Below, one piece after another: positions 35,658-44,453 of a stretch of 64,000 nt of DNA. The stretch is from Thomasclavelia ramosa DSM 1402 (GTDB lineage Bacteria; Bacillota_I; Bacilli_A; Erysipelotrichales; Coprobacillaceae): positions 806,001-870,000 of the forward strand of contig NZ_CP036346.1 in the NCBI RefSeq assembly GCF_014131695.1, given 5' to 3'. Made by a program: the position numbers and the translations under genes. The notes under the pieces were generated by a model that did not search any database, had not been told where the DNA came from, and saw only the letters and a program-made list of their open reading frames with translations. Within the stretch, counting starts at the first letter, position 1, and each line of letters starts with the position of its first letter.

Positions 35658-36338
35658 TTATTCATCGATGCGATTATTAGCAACAACAAAATGTAATGCG
35701 ATAAAAGCTAATTCATCATCATCGAATGATAGATTTAAATCATGTCTAACAACATCATTTAAAATCTTACTATAATTAAATTCCTCTTGATGACGTTCGA
35801 TTATTTTTTCTTTTAAAGGATTTTCAACAAGTTGACCATTTGCAAGACGTTCTAAAGCTGGTTCTAAATGTAAACCGATAGCAACGAATAATTTATCATC
35901 ATTTCTAAAGTCTTTATGATAGTCTTGATAAATTGTATACATTGTTTCTCTTAAAATCTTAAAAACTTGATCGTCAAGTAAATCAAAACCAGAATTTATT
36001 TCTAAATCTAATTTTTGATTTTTTGATAGATACATGGAAACCAATGAAATCTCAGCTTCAGGAAAATCAATTTCAAATTCACGTGCTAAACGGTCGCATA
36101 ACATTTTTGCATATGGATAACTATGATCTTGTTTATATGAAGCGATTTGACTGTTACTCATGGGAATATAATTATTTGATTTGATCCGGATAATTGCAAT
36201 GGTTAAATGTACTGAGAGATTATTGATTGAATTTTCTGAAAGAAATAAATCATAGTCATCAGCAGTATTTTTAATGATATTAGTAATTAGTACTTTTGTT
36301 TGATCAAAATCAGTATTGGTGTTGAATGTTAAATCCAT
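35658..36338 (-). CDS. Orphan double-PRD regulatory protein
   Basis: 226 residues made only of two PTS regulation domains: PRD1 with H44 (SVHLTIAI) and PRD2 with H157 (GLHLEPAL) and H216 (ALHFVVANN). The fourth expected His is Y103 (SMYLSKN). There is no CAT RNA-binding domain, no DNA-binding domain and no EIIA/EIIB module, unlike LicT or LevR/MtlR-type regulators. It might act by protein-protein contact, for example as a phosphorylation sensor dimerising with another PRD protein. The frame could extend 6 codons upstream, but AGGAGGG sits 6 bases before ATG 36338. It stands alone, convergent with deoC and divergent from pflB. Confidence 0.8.
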   Translation of the reverse strand: MDLTFNTNTDFDQTKVLITNIIKNTADDYDLFLSENSINNLSVHLTIAIIRIKSNNYIPMSNSQIASYKQDHSYPYAKMLCDRLAREFEIDFPEAEISLVSMYLSKNQKLDLEINSGFDLLDDQVFKILRETMYTIYQDYHKDFRNDDKLFVAIGLHLEPALERLANGQLVENPLKEKIIERHQEEFNYSKILNDVVRHDLNLSFDDDELAFIALHFVVANNRIDE

Positions 36339-36528
36339 TTTGTACCCTCCTAACAACTAGATATTACTATATAATAAATTGAAAAAAAAATCTACTATTT
36401 AATAGATTTAATTTTTAATGTAAAAATATTTTTATTTTATTAAATAGATAATAAAATCGTGGTAATATAATATATTCGTTTATTTTAAATTTATTAATAA
36501 AAATCTTTAAAAGTTAAAAAAAAGTATT

Positions 36529-36542
36529 TGTAAGCGCTAACA
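36529..36542 (+). promoter_or_regulatory. cre box upstream of pflB
   Basis: TGTAAGCGCTAACA matches all 14 positions of the recalled cre consensus. It lies about 76 bases before the pflB -35, a position typical of CcpA activation rather than roadblock repression. The rest of the 36339-36844 gap is AT-rich; apart from this box, the promoter, the leader hairpin and the PRD-gene ribosome site I see nothing in it. Confidence 0.82.
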
Positions 36543-36617
36543 AAACAACTGTTTCATTATATCTTAAAAAATGATTAAAATTTGTTGAAAATAATTTGTT
36601 TTTTTGGTGCAAATGAC

Positions 36618-36647
36618 TTGAATTATAAAAACAATTTATAATATAAT
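36618..36647 (+). promoter_or_regulatory. Promoter of pflB
   Basis: TTGAAT (36618-36623), 18-base spacer, TATAAT (36642-36647). The leader is about 190 bases and carries a 9-base-pair hairpin GGAAAATAA/TTATTTTCC at 36666-36685, possibly an mRNA-stabilising 5' structure. Confidence 0.65.
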
Positions 36648-36844
36648 GCAGTCGTGGATAACAAAGGAAAATAAAGTTATTTTCCAAAATATAGTGTGTG
36701 TTATTCTTATTATGTAAGTGCATTACGATAGTAGTAGAATATTAGTCTTGATGACATCCCTTGCAAATCCATCAGATTATTATTTAAAACTTAAGTAAGA
36801 AACTTAACTAACAGTTATTAAATTTCAAGGAGGAAGAAAGAAAC

Positions 36845-39097
36845 ATGTTAGAAAAAGATCAATGGAATGGCTTTAAAGGTAGACTTTGGAAAGAGGAAGT
36901 GAACGTACGTGACTTCATCCAAAATAACTACAAGCCATATGATGGTGATGAATCATTCTTGGCTGGACCTACTGAAGCTACAGATAAATTATGGGGTAAA
37001 TTACAAGAACTTCAAAAAGAAGAACGCGCTAAAGGTGGAGTATTAGATATGGAAACTCATGTGGTTTCTGGATTAACTGCTTATGGTGCTGGATATATTG
37101 ACGAAGAACTTAAAGATTTAGAAGCAGTTGTAGGGTTACAAACTGATAAACCTTTAAAAAGAGCATTTATGCCTTATGGTGGTATCAAGATGGCACAACA
37201 AGCTTGTGAAACTTATGGATATACACCAGATCCTGAATTAGGAAGAATCTTTACAGAATATCATAAAACTCATAACCAAGGGGTTTTCGATGTATATACA
37301 CCAGAAATCAGATTAGCTCGTCGTAATAAAATCATCACAGGTTTACCAGATACTTATGGACGTGGACGTATCGTTGGTGATTATCGTCGTGTTGCTTTAT
37401 ATGGTATTGATTTCTTAATTGAAGAAAAACAAAATGATTTAGCACATTGCGGAAGTGGATCAATGAGAGATGATACTATCCGTCAACGTGAAGAATTAGC
37501 TGAACAAATTAAAGCATTAAATGGTATGAAGAAAATGGCTGAAGCTTATGGTTTCGATATTTCTGAACCAGCTAAAAATGCTAAAGAAGCAGTTCAATGG
37601 TTATATTTCGGATATTTAGCTGCTATCAAAACTCAAAATGGTGCTGCTATGTCAGTTGGACGTGTATCAACATTCTTAGACATCTATCTTGAAAGAGATT
37701 TAGAAGCTGGAATTATCACAGAAGCTGAAGCTCAAGAATTAATTGATCATTTAGTAATGAAATGTAGAATGGTTAAATTCGCTCGTATTCCTTCTTACAA
37801 CCAATTATTCTCTGGTGACCCAGTATGGGCTACACTAGAAGTTGCAGGACTTGGAACTGACGGACGTTCTATGGTTACTAAAAATGATTTCCGTTTCTTA
37901 CACACATTAGAAAACATGGGGCCTTCACCAGAACCAAACTTAACAGTATTATATACTGCTGCATTACCAGAAAATTTCAAAAAATATGCAGCTAAGATTT
38001 CAATTGATACTAGCTCAGTACAATATGAAAATGATGATGTAATGCGTCCTGTATGGGGTGATGATTATTCAATTTGCTGTTGTGTATCTGCAACTCAAAC
38101 TGGTAAAGAAATGCAATTCTTCGGAGCTCGTGCTAACTTAGCTAAATGTTTATTATACGCTATCAATGGTGGTATCGATGAAAAAACAAAAACTCAAGTA
38201 GCTCCAAAATATCGTCCAATCACTTCTGAATATTTAGATTACGAAGAAGTAATGGAAAGATATGACCAAATGATGGAATGGTTAGCTGATATTTATGTAA
38301 ATACACTTAACTTAATCCAATATATGCATGATAAATATTATTATGAAGCAGCTGAAATGGCTTTAATTGATACAGATGTAAGACGTACATTTGCAACTGG
38401 TATTGCTGGATTCTCTCATGTAGTAGATTCATTAAGTGCAATTAAATATGCGAAAGTTAAAACAGTTCGTGATGAAGATGGTATTGCAATTGATTACGAA
38501 ATTGAAGGAGACTTCCCTCGTTATGGTAACGATGATGATCGTGCTGATGATATTGCAGTATGGTTATTAAAAGAATTCTTAAATAAACTTAAAAAACATC
38601 ACACTTACCGTGATTCAGAACCAACTACTTCTATCTTAACAATTACTTCTAATGTTGTTTATGGTAAAGCTACTGGTTCATTACCTGATGGACGTAAAGC
38701 TGGTGAACCATTATCACCAGGTGCTAACCCTTCTTACGGTGCAGAACAATCTGGTTTATTAGCTTCATTAAATTCTGTTGCTAAATTACCATACGAATGG
38801 GCATTAGATGGTATTTCTAATACTCAAACAATCAGCCCTGATACTTTAGGTCATGATGAAGAAGAACGTAAAACTAATTTAGTTCAAGTAATGGATGGAT
38901 ACTTTGCACAAGGTGCTCATCACTTAAATGTAAACGTATTTGGAACTGAAAAATTAATTGATGCTATGGAACATCCAGAAAAAGAAGAATATGCAAACTT
39001 CACAATCCGTGTATCTGGATATGCAGTTAAATTCATTGATTTAACTCGTGAACAACAAATGGATGTTATTTCAAGAACTTGCCATAAATCTATGTAA
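36845..39097 (+). CDS. pflB: Formate C-acetyltransferase (pyruvate formate-lyase)
   Basis: Glycyl-radical enzyme that converts pyruvate and CoA to acetyl-CoA and formate, the anaerobic branch of fermentation; cytoplasmic. 750 residues. The catalytic Cys pair is in [13 protein letters not shown] near residue 412, next to [13 protein letters not shown]-type sequence (here [14 protein letters not shown]). The radical Gly is in RVSGYAVKF near residue 725, followed by the conserved [10 protein letters not shown] tail. Codon use is noticeably uniform, as expected of a highly expressed gene. AGGAGGAAG precedes the ATG. The activase follows after an attenuating hairpin. Oxygen destroys the radical, so this marks an anaerobic life. 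Confidence 0.97.
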   Translation: MLEKDQWNGFKGRLWKEEVNVRDFIQNNYKPYDGDESFLAGPTEATDKLWGKLQELQKEERAKGGVLDMETHVVSGLTAYGAGYIDEELKDLEAVVGLQTDKPLKRAFMPYGGIKMAQQACETYGYTPDPELGRIFTEYHKTHNQGVFDVYTPEIRLARRNKIITGLPDTYGRGRIVGDYRRVALYGIDFLIEEKQNDLAHCGSGSMRDDTIRQREELAEQIKALNGMKKMAEAYGFDISEPAKNAKEAVQWLYFGYLAAIKTQNGAAMSVGRVSTFLDIYLERDLEAGIITEAEAQELIDHLVMKCRMVKFARIPSYNQLFSGDPVWATLEVAGLGTDGRSMVTKNDFRFLHTLENMGPSPEPNLTVLYTAALPENFKKYAAKISIDTSSVQYENDDVMRPVWGDDYSICCCVSATQTGKEMQFFGARANLAKCLLYAINGGIDEKTKTQVAPKYRPITSEYLDYEEVMERYDQMMEWLADIYVNTLNLIQYMHDKYYYEAAEMALIDTDVRRTFATGIAGFSHVVDSLSAIKYAKVKTVRDEDGIAIDYEIEGDFPRYGNDDDRADDIAVWLLKEFLNKLKKHHTYRDSEPTTSILTITSNVVYGKATGSLPDGRKAGEPLSPGANPSYGAEQSGLLASLNSVAKLPYEWALDGISNTQTISPDTLGHDEEERKTNLVQVMDGYFAQGAHHLNVNVFGTEKLIDAMEHPEKEEYANFTIRVSGYAVKFIDLTREQQMDVISRTCHKSM

Positions 39098-39121
39098 TAG
39101 TTATTGAAAAATAAGCATAAC

Positions 39122-39151
39122 AACAGCCTCTTAATTAAAAGAGGCTGTTTT
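39122..39151 (+). terminator. Attenuating hairpin between pflB and pflA
   Basis: AACAGCCTCTT (39122-39132) pairs with AAGAGGCTGTT (39139-39149), then only TTTT. A short T run suggests partial read-through, giving far more PflB than activase. Confidence 0.75.
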
Positions 39152-39170
39152 AATGAAAAAGGAGATTAAC

Positions 39171-39920
39171 ATGGAAACAGCAATCAAGGGTTTTGTACAT
39201 TCTATTGAAAGTTTCGGTTCAGTTGATGGTCCGGGAATACGCTATATAATCTTTCTACATGGATGCCCGTTACGCTGTAAATTCTGTCATAATCCAGATA
39301 CTTGGGCTAATGCTAAGTCGACAATGGAAATGACACCTCAAGAAGCAATTGCTAAAGCACTTAAATACAAGAGCTATTGGGGAAATGATGGTGGAATTAC
39401 AGTTAGTGGTGGTGAACCATTATTACAAATTGATTTTTTAATTGAATTATTTAAATTAGCGAAAAAAGAAGGAATCAATACTTGTATTGATACTAGTGGT
39501 GGTAATTTTACTAGAGAAGAACCGTTTTTTTCTAAATTTAATGAATTAATGAAATATACAGATTTATTATTAGTAGACCTTAAACATATTGATAGTACAC
39601 AGCATCAAGAGTTAACAGGAAAAGGTAATGATAATATTTTAGATATGGCAAAATATTTAAGTACGATAAATAAACCTGTTTGGATTCGTCATGTTTTAGT
39701 ACCGGGTATCAGTGATAAAGATGAATATTTAACAGAATTAGATAAATTTATTAGTACTTTGAATAATGTTAAGAAAGTGGAAGTTTTACCTTATCATACA
39801 CTAGGAGTATTTAAATGGGAAGAACTAGGGATTCCTTATCAATTAGACGGAATTAACCCACCAAATCAAGAGCGTATTGATAACGCTAATAAATTATTAC
39901 ATACGGATAAATATAGATAG
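39171..39920 (+). CDS. pflA: Pyruvate formate-lyase activating enzyme
   Basis: Radical-SAM enzyme that abstracts hydrogen from the PFL glycine to make the active radical. 249 residues. C32-C36-C39 form the 4Fe-4S site (CPLRCKFCHNPDTW), followed by GGITVSGGEPLLQ and DTSGG, as in PflA. The frame opens at ATG 39153, within the ribosome site region; GGAG at 39161-39164 points to ATG 39171, which gives the usual N-terminus GFVHSIESFGSVDGPGIR. Its only apparent source of transcript is read-through from pflB. Confidence 0.95.
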   Translation: METAIKGFVHSIESFGSVDGPGIRYIIFLHGCPLRCKFCHNPDTWANAKSTMEMTPQEAIAKALKYKSYWGNDGGITVSGGEPLLQIDFLIELFKLAKKEGINTCIDTSGGNFTREEPFFSKFNELMKYTDLLLVDLKHIDSTQHQELTGKGNDNILDMAKYLSTINKPVWIRHVLVPGISDKDEYLTELDKFISTLNNVKKVEVLPYHTLGVFKWEELGIPYQLDGINPPNQERIDNANKLLHTDKYR

Positions 39921-39943
39921 TTTAATACTATCTATATTTTTTT
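39912..39943 (+). terminator. Terminator of pflBA
   Basis: TATAGATAG and CTATCTATA close a 7-base loop, followed by eight T. The stem includes the pflA stop codon. Confidence 0.87.
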
Positions 39944-40053
39944 AGATGAAACGTAGTTTCATGAATTTGATGATTTTACGAAAACTTATGAAACATCTTG
40001 TCAAAAGTTTCTGTTTTTGCACTTAAACTATTCATTTGTATAGTAAATTAAGC

Positions 40054-40059
40054 TATAAT
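40054..40059 (+). promoter_or_regulatory. -10 box of the fructokinase gene
   Basis: TATAAT 30 bases before the ATG; the -35 region 17 bases upstream is a poor TTCATT. A small dyad ATGAAAC/GTTTCAT lies further upstream near 39946-39963. Confidence 0.45.
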
Positions 40060-40088
40060 GGAAATGTAAAAATGAGGAGGAAGAATAG

Positions 40089-40967
40089 ATGAAATTAGGT
40101 GCAATTGAAGCTGGAGGAACTAAATTCGTAGTTTGTATTGGTGATGAATTTGGAAATGTAATAGAAAGAGATTCTTTCCCAACTGAAACTCCAGAAGAAA
40201 CAATGGCGAATATTTTTAAATTTTTTGATGGAAAAGATATTGAGGCACTTGGAGTCGGATGTTTTGGACCAATCGATCCAGATTTAAACAGTCCAACTTA
40301 TGGATATATTACAACAACACCAAAACCAGGATGGGGTAACTTTAATATCATGGGTGCTTTAAAGGAACGTTATGATATTCCTATGGGATTCGATACTGAT
40401 GTTAATGGTGCTGCTTTAGGTGAAGCTTATTTTGGTGCAGCCAAAGGTTTAGACAGTGCTTTGTATATGACAATTGGTACAGGAATTGGATGTGGTGCTA
40501 TTGTTGAAGGAAATTTAGTTCATGGGTTATTACATCCAGAAATGGGACACATGAATATGATTGTTCGTGAAGACGATACTTATGCAGGTAAATGTCCTTT
40601 CCACGGTACGTGTTTTGAAGGTTTAGCAGCAGGACCGGCAATTGAAGCACGTTGGGGTAAAAAAGGTTTTGAATTACCGGCTGACCATCCTGCTTGGGAT
40701 TTAGAAGCTTACTATATCGGTCAGGCTCTAGCAACTTATGTTTTAGTTATTTCACCAAAGAAAATCATCTTAGGTGGTGGGGTCTCAAAACAAAAACAAA
40801 TGTTCCCATTAATTCATAAATATTTAAGAGAATTCTTAAATGGATATATTCAAAAAGATGAAATTTTAACGGATAAGATTGATGATTATATTGTATCACC
40901 TGCTTTAGGTGATAATGCTGGTGTGTGTGGTGCTCTAGCATTAGCAAAACAGGCATTAGAAAAATAA
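40089..40967 (+). CDS. scrK: ROK-family fructokinase
   Basis: 292-residue sugar kinase that phosphorylates fructose with ATP. N-terminal ATP-binding GAIEAGGTKFVVCIGDE, the catalytic Asp in DTDVNGAALGEA, GTGIGCGAIV, and a zinc-binding cluster in HPEMGHM...CPFHGTCFEGLAAGP. The C..H..C spacing and EGLAAGPAIEARWG fit the ScrK/GmuE fructokinase subgroup rather than glucokinase. It is alone between terminators. A sucrose-6-phosphate hydrolase gene, whose product is fructose, lies 4.7 kb away on the other strand, which supports the assignment. Confidence 0.9.
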   Translation: MKLGAIEAGGTKFVVCIGDEFGNVIERDSFPTETPEETMANIFKFFDGKDIEALGVGCFGPIDPDLNSPTYGYITTTPKPGWGNFNIMGALKERYDIPMGFDTDVNGAALGEAYFGAAKGLDSALYMTIGTGIGCGAIVEGNLVHGLLHPEMGHMNMIVREDDTYAGKCPFHGTCFEGLAAGPAIEARWGKKGFELPADHPAWDLEAYYIGQALATYVLVISPKKIILGGGVSKQKQMFPLIHKYLREFLNGYIQKDEILTDKIDDYIVSPALGDNAGVCGALALAKQALEK

Positions 40968-40995
40968 ATAAAAAGAGCTTAGGCTCTTTTTATTT
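40966..40995 (+). terminator. Terminator of scrK
   Basis: AAATAAAAAGAGC and its complement GCTCTTTTTATTT around TTAG. Confidence 0.88.
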
Positions 40996-41057
40996 AAATT
41001 AATTAGTATATTAAATATGATAAATATCTATACATAGATTAAAAAATGACTATTGGG

Positions 41058-42698
41058 TTATTGAAACCAATAGTCATTATAATCATATTTAAAGACACGA
41101 TAAACGAATTTGCCCCCGGTTGTTGTGAATTTTTTGATCAAAGTACCAAATTGATCATATTCGCCCCATGACATTGCCATTCCGCTATCAATAATAATAT
41201 TGTTATCAAGTTCTTGGACACTGCTTACATAACCAGAGTAATCAACGGGGATTGTATTAACCAAAGAAACAGTACGGTTATTTTCATCAATTAAATATTT
41301 ATAATAATAAGAAATACCGTTTTTAGTATCGTAAGAAACATTTTGATAATTATTATCTTCTTTCCAATTATAATCGCTGCGAGTTGTACTGACTGCTAGA
41401 TTATTATTATATAGATATAAATAATATTGTCCGCTGGCAAGAGTGGCATCTTCAACATAGGTAACACAGTGCTGTCCTGCCTGCAATGAAAAGTCACTTG
41501 TCTTAGTCAAAAGTAAATCATCGTAACCACTTTCTTGCCAGAAATTATTAGAACCGATCATATAGTCAACTGTTGGATTACTATAAATATTATCTAACTT
41601 CATAATTGTTGAAGTTTCTCGTGAACTAATGATCAAACTATCTTTTCCAACTAGTTCAAGTGAGTTGATATGCATCCAATCTAAATCATTTGCAGAATCT
41701 GGCTTGGCGGTAGTTTTATAGTAATCTGGAAAGAGTTCAATTAAATCAACAAGTTCTGTGATAGCTTTAGTATTATGATCAATCATAATGATTTTATCTT
41801 CACTAGTTACCGCATTCTTTTTACTGGCTAAAACAATTAAGTTATTTTGACTGTCGAAAATATAGTCATGATGCAATTTGTAATCACCAGTAGAATAAAT
41901 TGTCGAAACATAACCAGTTTGATCAACTCCTACGATCTTTGTGCTTGAAACACTTAAATACATAGTATTATCTTCGAATAAAATTCGATGACTGCGGTAT
42001 GAAATGATAGGAATTTCACTTCTAATCACGCCATCGTTATCATATAATCGCATATAGGTCTGTTCATCATTTTCTTCGGTTACATCATTACCTAAAACGG
42101 TGTATAAACCGTTGCTTAGCGCTGATGTAGTATCATAACTTTCAGTTGCAACGCTGAGATATTGATCACCGCCTGATAATTTAGGTGCTTGATAGCTCCA
42201 CGTAATAGAATCAACTTGTTTGCCATTGGTATCCGTTAATGTAACAGTAATAGTGTTTTTAGCATCGGGAATAGATCCGATTAGCAAATATTCATGTTCT
42301 TTAGAAAAGCCGCTTAAACTATTAGTATTAAGTGTTCTGGTGAAGTCTTCGTATCCTTCGCAACTGATGGTATATGTCGCAACGCATTGATAATCAGTTG
42401 TAAAATACATATAGATTCCTGTGGTGTTTGTTCCATAAGGATTTTCAATTAACAAGGGATTGTTAAAAGTGTAATTATTTATTTGTTTAATCTTTTTAAT
42501 TTGCTGATAAATATTTTTTTGATATTTATCACTGTAAATAGTTTCCGGATCACTAGTGGTATTTTTTAATTGTGTATAGGGACGACTATTTTCATCATCA
42601 CTAGAGGCCTCGGTAACTAAGGGACCGTTAAAGATAAAGCATAACGCAATAATGCTAAATACTAATAGTCCAATCAATATATTTTTAACCTTCTTCAT
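41058..42698 (-). CDS. Arylsulfate sulfotransferase-like secreted protein (AssT family)
   Basis: 546 residues: an N-terminal membrane anchor or signal (ILIGLLVFSIIALCFIFNG), an N-terminal beta-sandwich (about 70-170), then a beta-propeller. DWMHINSLEL with H343, ISSRETSTIMKLD and AGQHCVTYVED with H410 correspond to the conserved HDWFH.NS, SSR and GQH motifs of aryl-sulfate sulfotransferases as I recall them. Such enzymes move sulfate from one phenol to another without PAPS, on the outer face of the membrane in this case. Start: AAGGAGGTAA just before the ATG. It is alone on its strand and convergent with scrK. No partner disulfide-bond gene is seen beside it. Confidence 0.8.
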   Translation of the reverse strand: MKKVKNILIGLLVFSIIALCFIFNGPLVTEASSDDENSRPYTQLKNTTSDPETIYSDKYQKNIYQQIKKIKQINNYTFNNPLLIENPYGTNTTGIYMYFTTDYQCVATYTISCEGYEDFTRTLNTNSLSGFSKEHEYLLIGSIPDAKNTITVTLTDTNGKQVDSITWSYQAPKLSGGDQYLSVATESYDTTSALSNGLYTVLGNDVTEENDEQTYMRLYDNDGVIRSEIPIISYRSHRILFEDNTMYLSVSSTKIVGVDQTGYVSTIYSTGDYKLHHDYIFDSQNNLIVLASKKNAVTSEDKIIMIDHNTKAITELVDLIELFPDYYKTTAKPDSANDLDWMHINSLELVGKDSLIISSRETSTIMKLDNIYSNPTVDYMIGSNNFWQESGYDDLLLTKTSDFSLQAGQHCVTYVEDATLASGQYYLYLYNNNLAVSTTRSDYNWKEDNNYQNVSYDTKNGISYYYKYLIDENNRTVSLVNTIPVDYSGYVSSVQELDNNIIIDSGMAMSWGEYDQFGTLIKKFTTTGGKFVYRVFKYDYNDYWFQ

Positions 42699-43125
42699 TA
42701 TTACCTCCTTGAAAATATTATTAAAAATGAATATGTGAAAAATATCTTAAAAAAAACAATAATTAACAAAGTGATAAAATTTTATTTATGTTAATAGCCT
42801 ATGGGAAAACGTTGATGAAAATTGCAATGTCATAATTTTAAAATTTGATGATTGTAAATCATGAAAAGGAATTATTCAGTTACGATGAAATACATCTTAT
42901 TTTAAATAAGCGGAATATTATCAGATGGGCAGTGAAATTAAATTTTGAGAATGGATAAGATATTAGTGCTTTTATTTGTTATAATCTAAAATTCTCCAGA
43001 ATTTTCAAATGGCTTCATATACAAGCAGCTTAATTATAGTAATCGCTTGGGATGTGATAAATATTGGATAGCGTTATTAAAAGTTTGGGCAATTGAGAAT
43101 CAATGCGATGTTTTGGAGGTGAATC
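42699..43125. other. Non-coding stretch upstream of assT and the small ORF
   Basis: About 430 AT-rich bases without a credible gene. It holds the assT ribosome site, a weak cre-like sequence (42804-42817), and an 8-base-pair hairpin AAAATTCT/AGAATTTT at 42988-43005 next to TATAAT (42980-42985). Short broken frames suggest old gene decay. Nothing else can be supported. Confidence 0.5.
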
Positions 43126-43254
43126 GTGTTGGTTATAGCGTTTTATTTGAGCTATGAGACATTTAGAACAATGAAATTACTGATAGAGGAAAAATTATTT
43201 ATACATATATTGGATATGTATGTTAGAAATAACAAAAACTTTAAAGAAATTTAA
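43126..43254 (+). CDS. Possible 42-residue small protein or gene remnant
   Basis: A GTG codon follows GGAGGT by 5 bases, and the frame MLVIAFYLSYETFRTMKLLI continues to TAA at 43252 for 42 residues: a hydrophobic start, then a charged tail (YVRNNKNFKEI). A terminator follows 27 bases later. The ribosome site is good, but no homologue comes to mind and no clear promoter is seen, so it may be the tail of a decayed gene. Confidence 0.3.
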   Translation: MLVIAFYLSYETFRTMKLLIEEKLFIHILDMYVRNNKNFKEI

Positions 43255-43281
43255 GGAAGGAGTACATACCTGTAACTAATG

Positions 43282-43309
43282 AGAAACATCAAATGATGTT
43301 TCTTTTTTT
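43282..43309 (+). terminator. Terminator upstream of the PadR operon
   Basis: AGAAACATC and GATGTTTCT around AAAT, with a run of seven T. It insulates the PadR operon from upstream reads. Confidence 0.85.
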
Positions 43310-43317
43310 ATAATATA

Positions 43318-43336
43318 TAATAATTATATATTATTA
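43318..43336. promoter_or_regulatory. Palindrome, candidate PadR operator
   Basis: TAATAAT-TATAT-ATTATTA is a perfect 7-5-7 dyad ending just before the -35 of the padR operon. Such AT-rich dyads are typical of PadR autoregulation, but the region is AT-rich in general, so the call is tentative. Confidence 0.4.
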
Positions 43337-43337
43337 G

Positions 43338-43366
43338 TTGACAGATAATACTATATAGAATATAAT
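43338..43366 (+). promoter_or_regulatory. SigA promoter of the PadR-HAAS-DUF4097-PspC operon
   Basis: Consensus TTGACA (43338-43343), 17-base spacer, consensus TATAAT (43361-43366). Confidence 0.88.
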
Positions 43367-43401
43367 ATTATTGAAAGATAAATATGAAAGGAGCTGGGCT
43401 T

Positions 43402-43719
43402 ATGATATTTAATACAGGAGCTGCATTGCTAGATGCAATTGTTCTTTCAGTAGTTTCCAAGGAGGCCGAGGGAACTTATGGTTACAAAATTACACAAGAT
43501 GTTAGAATTGCTCTTGATGTTTCAGAATCGACCTTGTATCCTGTTTTAAGAAGATTATTAAAGGATAATTGTTTAGAAACATATGATCAAGAGTATGGTG
43601 GGAGAAATCGACGTTATTATAAAATAACGTCACAAGGACAAGCTCAACTTGAGATGTATAAAGGGGAATGGCATGAGTATGTGCGTAAGATCAATAAAAT
43701 TATTGAAGGGGGGAAATAA
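43402..43719 (+). CDS. PadR-family transcriptional regulator
   Basis: 105-residue winged-helix repressor of the short PadR class (PadR-s2, like LmrR): helix-turn-helix with YGYKITQDVRIALDVSESTLYPVLRRL, then a basic wing GGRNRRYYKIT and a C-terminal dimerising helix. The frame can start at ATG 43384, but GGAG at 43390-43393 with 8-base spacing selects ATG 43402. It begins a four-gene operon and probably represses it; ligands of related proteins are often membrane-active drugs. Confidence 0.9.
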   Translation: MIFNTGAALLDAIVLSVVSKEAEGTYGYKITQDVRIALDVSESTLYPVLRRLLKDNCLETYDQEYGGRNRRYYKITSQGQAQLEMYKGEWHEYVRKINKIIEGGK

Positions 43720-43721
43720 TT

Positions 43722-44453
43722 ATGAATCGTAAAAAGTTTATTGAAGAACTAGCATTTTTACTTCAAGATATTGAAGATGCTGAACGAGAAGAAGCTATGC
43801 AATATTATGAAGATTATTTTGATGAAGCTGGTCCAGAAAATGAACAGCAGGTTATAAATGATTTAGGCTCTCCTGAACGGGTTGCAGCGATCATTAAAGC
43901 TGGTTTAGATAATCAGTTTGATCAGGATATTGAGTATAGTGAAAAAGGGATGGATAATTCAAATTATAAACAATCTCGTGAAATTATTGATGCTAAAATT
44001 ATTAGTGAAGAGGAGACAGCTGCTGATGATAATAATGATTATCAAAATAATAAACGTCACAAGAATAATTTTAGAGGAAATTCCGACCGAAATCGAATCT
44101 TATTAATATTTATCATTATTGGGGCTGTTTTTCTAGCTTTACCAGTAGGTGGTGGGATTCTTGGTTTAGGATTAGGTTTTTTTGGAGCTGTATTTGGCCT
44201 TGGAGTTGGTATTTTGTGTGGTGGAGCCGCTTGTTTGATTGGTGCGATAGTCTGCTTTGTCAAAGCATTTATGATTATTGCAGCGTATCCAGGCGCAGGA
44301 TTGATTACCATGGCGGCAGGATGTGCTTTAATTGCTTTAGCATTCGTCTTTTTCTGGTTAGCTAAAGGTTTGATTAAAATAATCCCTGCTGTTATTAGAG
44401 GAATCGTTGATTTTTGTCAAAATATATTTAATAGGGTAGGTGATCGGCGATGA
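43722..44453 (+). CDS. HAAS/DUF1700-domain membrane protein
   Basis: 243 residues. The first 65 form the HAAS-type helical domain (FIEELAFLLQDIEDAEREEAMQYYEDYFDEAG...NDLGSPERVAAII) that normally partners with a PadR regulator. An acidic, Asn-rich linker leads to several glycine-rich hydrophobic helices between about 125 and 235. GGGG precedes the ATG, two bases after the padR stop, and the end overlaps the next gene by ATGA. In known pairs the HAAS protein passes a membrane signal to PadR; that is family knowledge, not proven here. Confidence 0.88.
   Translation: MNRKKFIEELAFLLQDIEDAEREEAMQYYEDYFDEAGPENEQQVINDLGSPERVAAIIKAGLDNQFDQDIEYSEKGMDNSNYKQSREIIDAKIISEEETAADDNNDYQNNKRHKNNFRGNSDRNRILLIFIIIGAVFLALPVGGGILGLGLGFFGAVFGLGVGILCGGAACLIGAIVCFVKAFMIIAAYPGAGLITMAAGCALIALAFVFFWLAKGLIKIIPAVIRGIVDFCQNIFNRVGDRR

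Noticed and set aside
42804-42817. cre box upstream of assT
   Set aside because: GGAAAACGTTGATG matches only about 11 of 14 positions and is not well placed relative to a convincing promoter.
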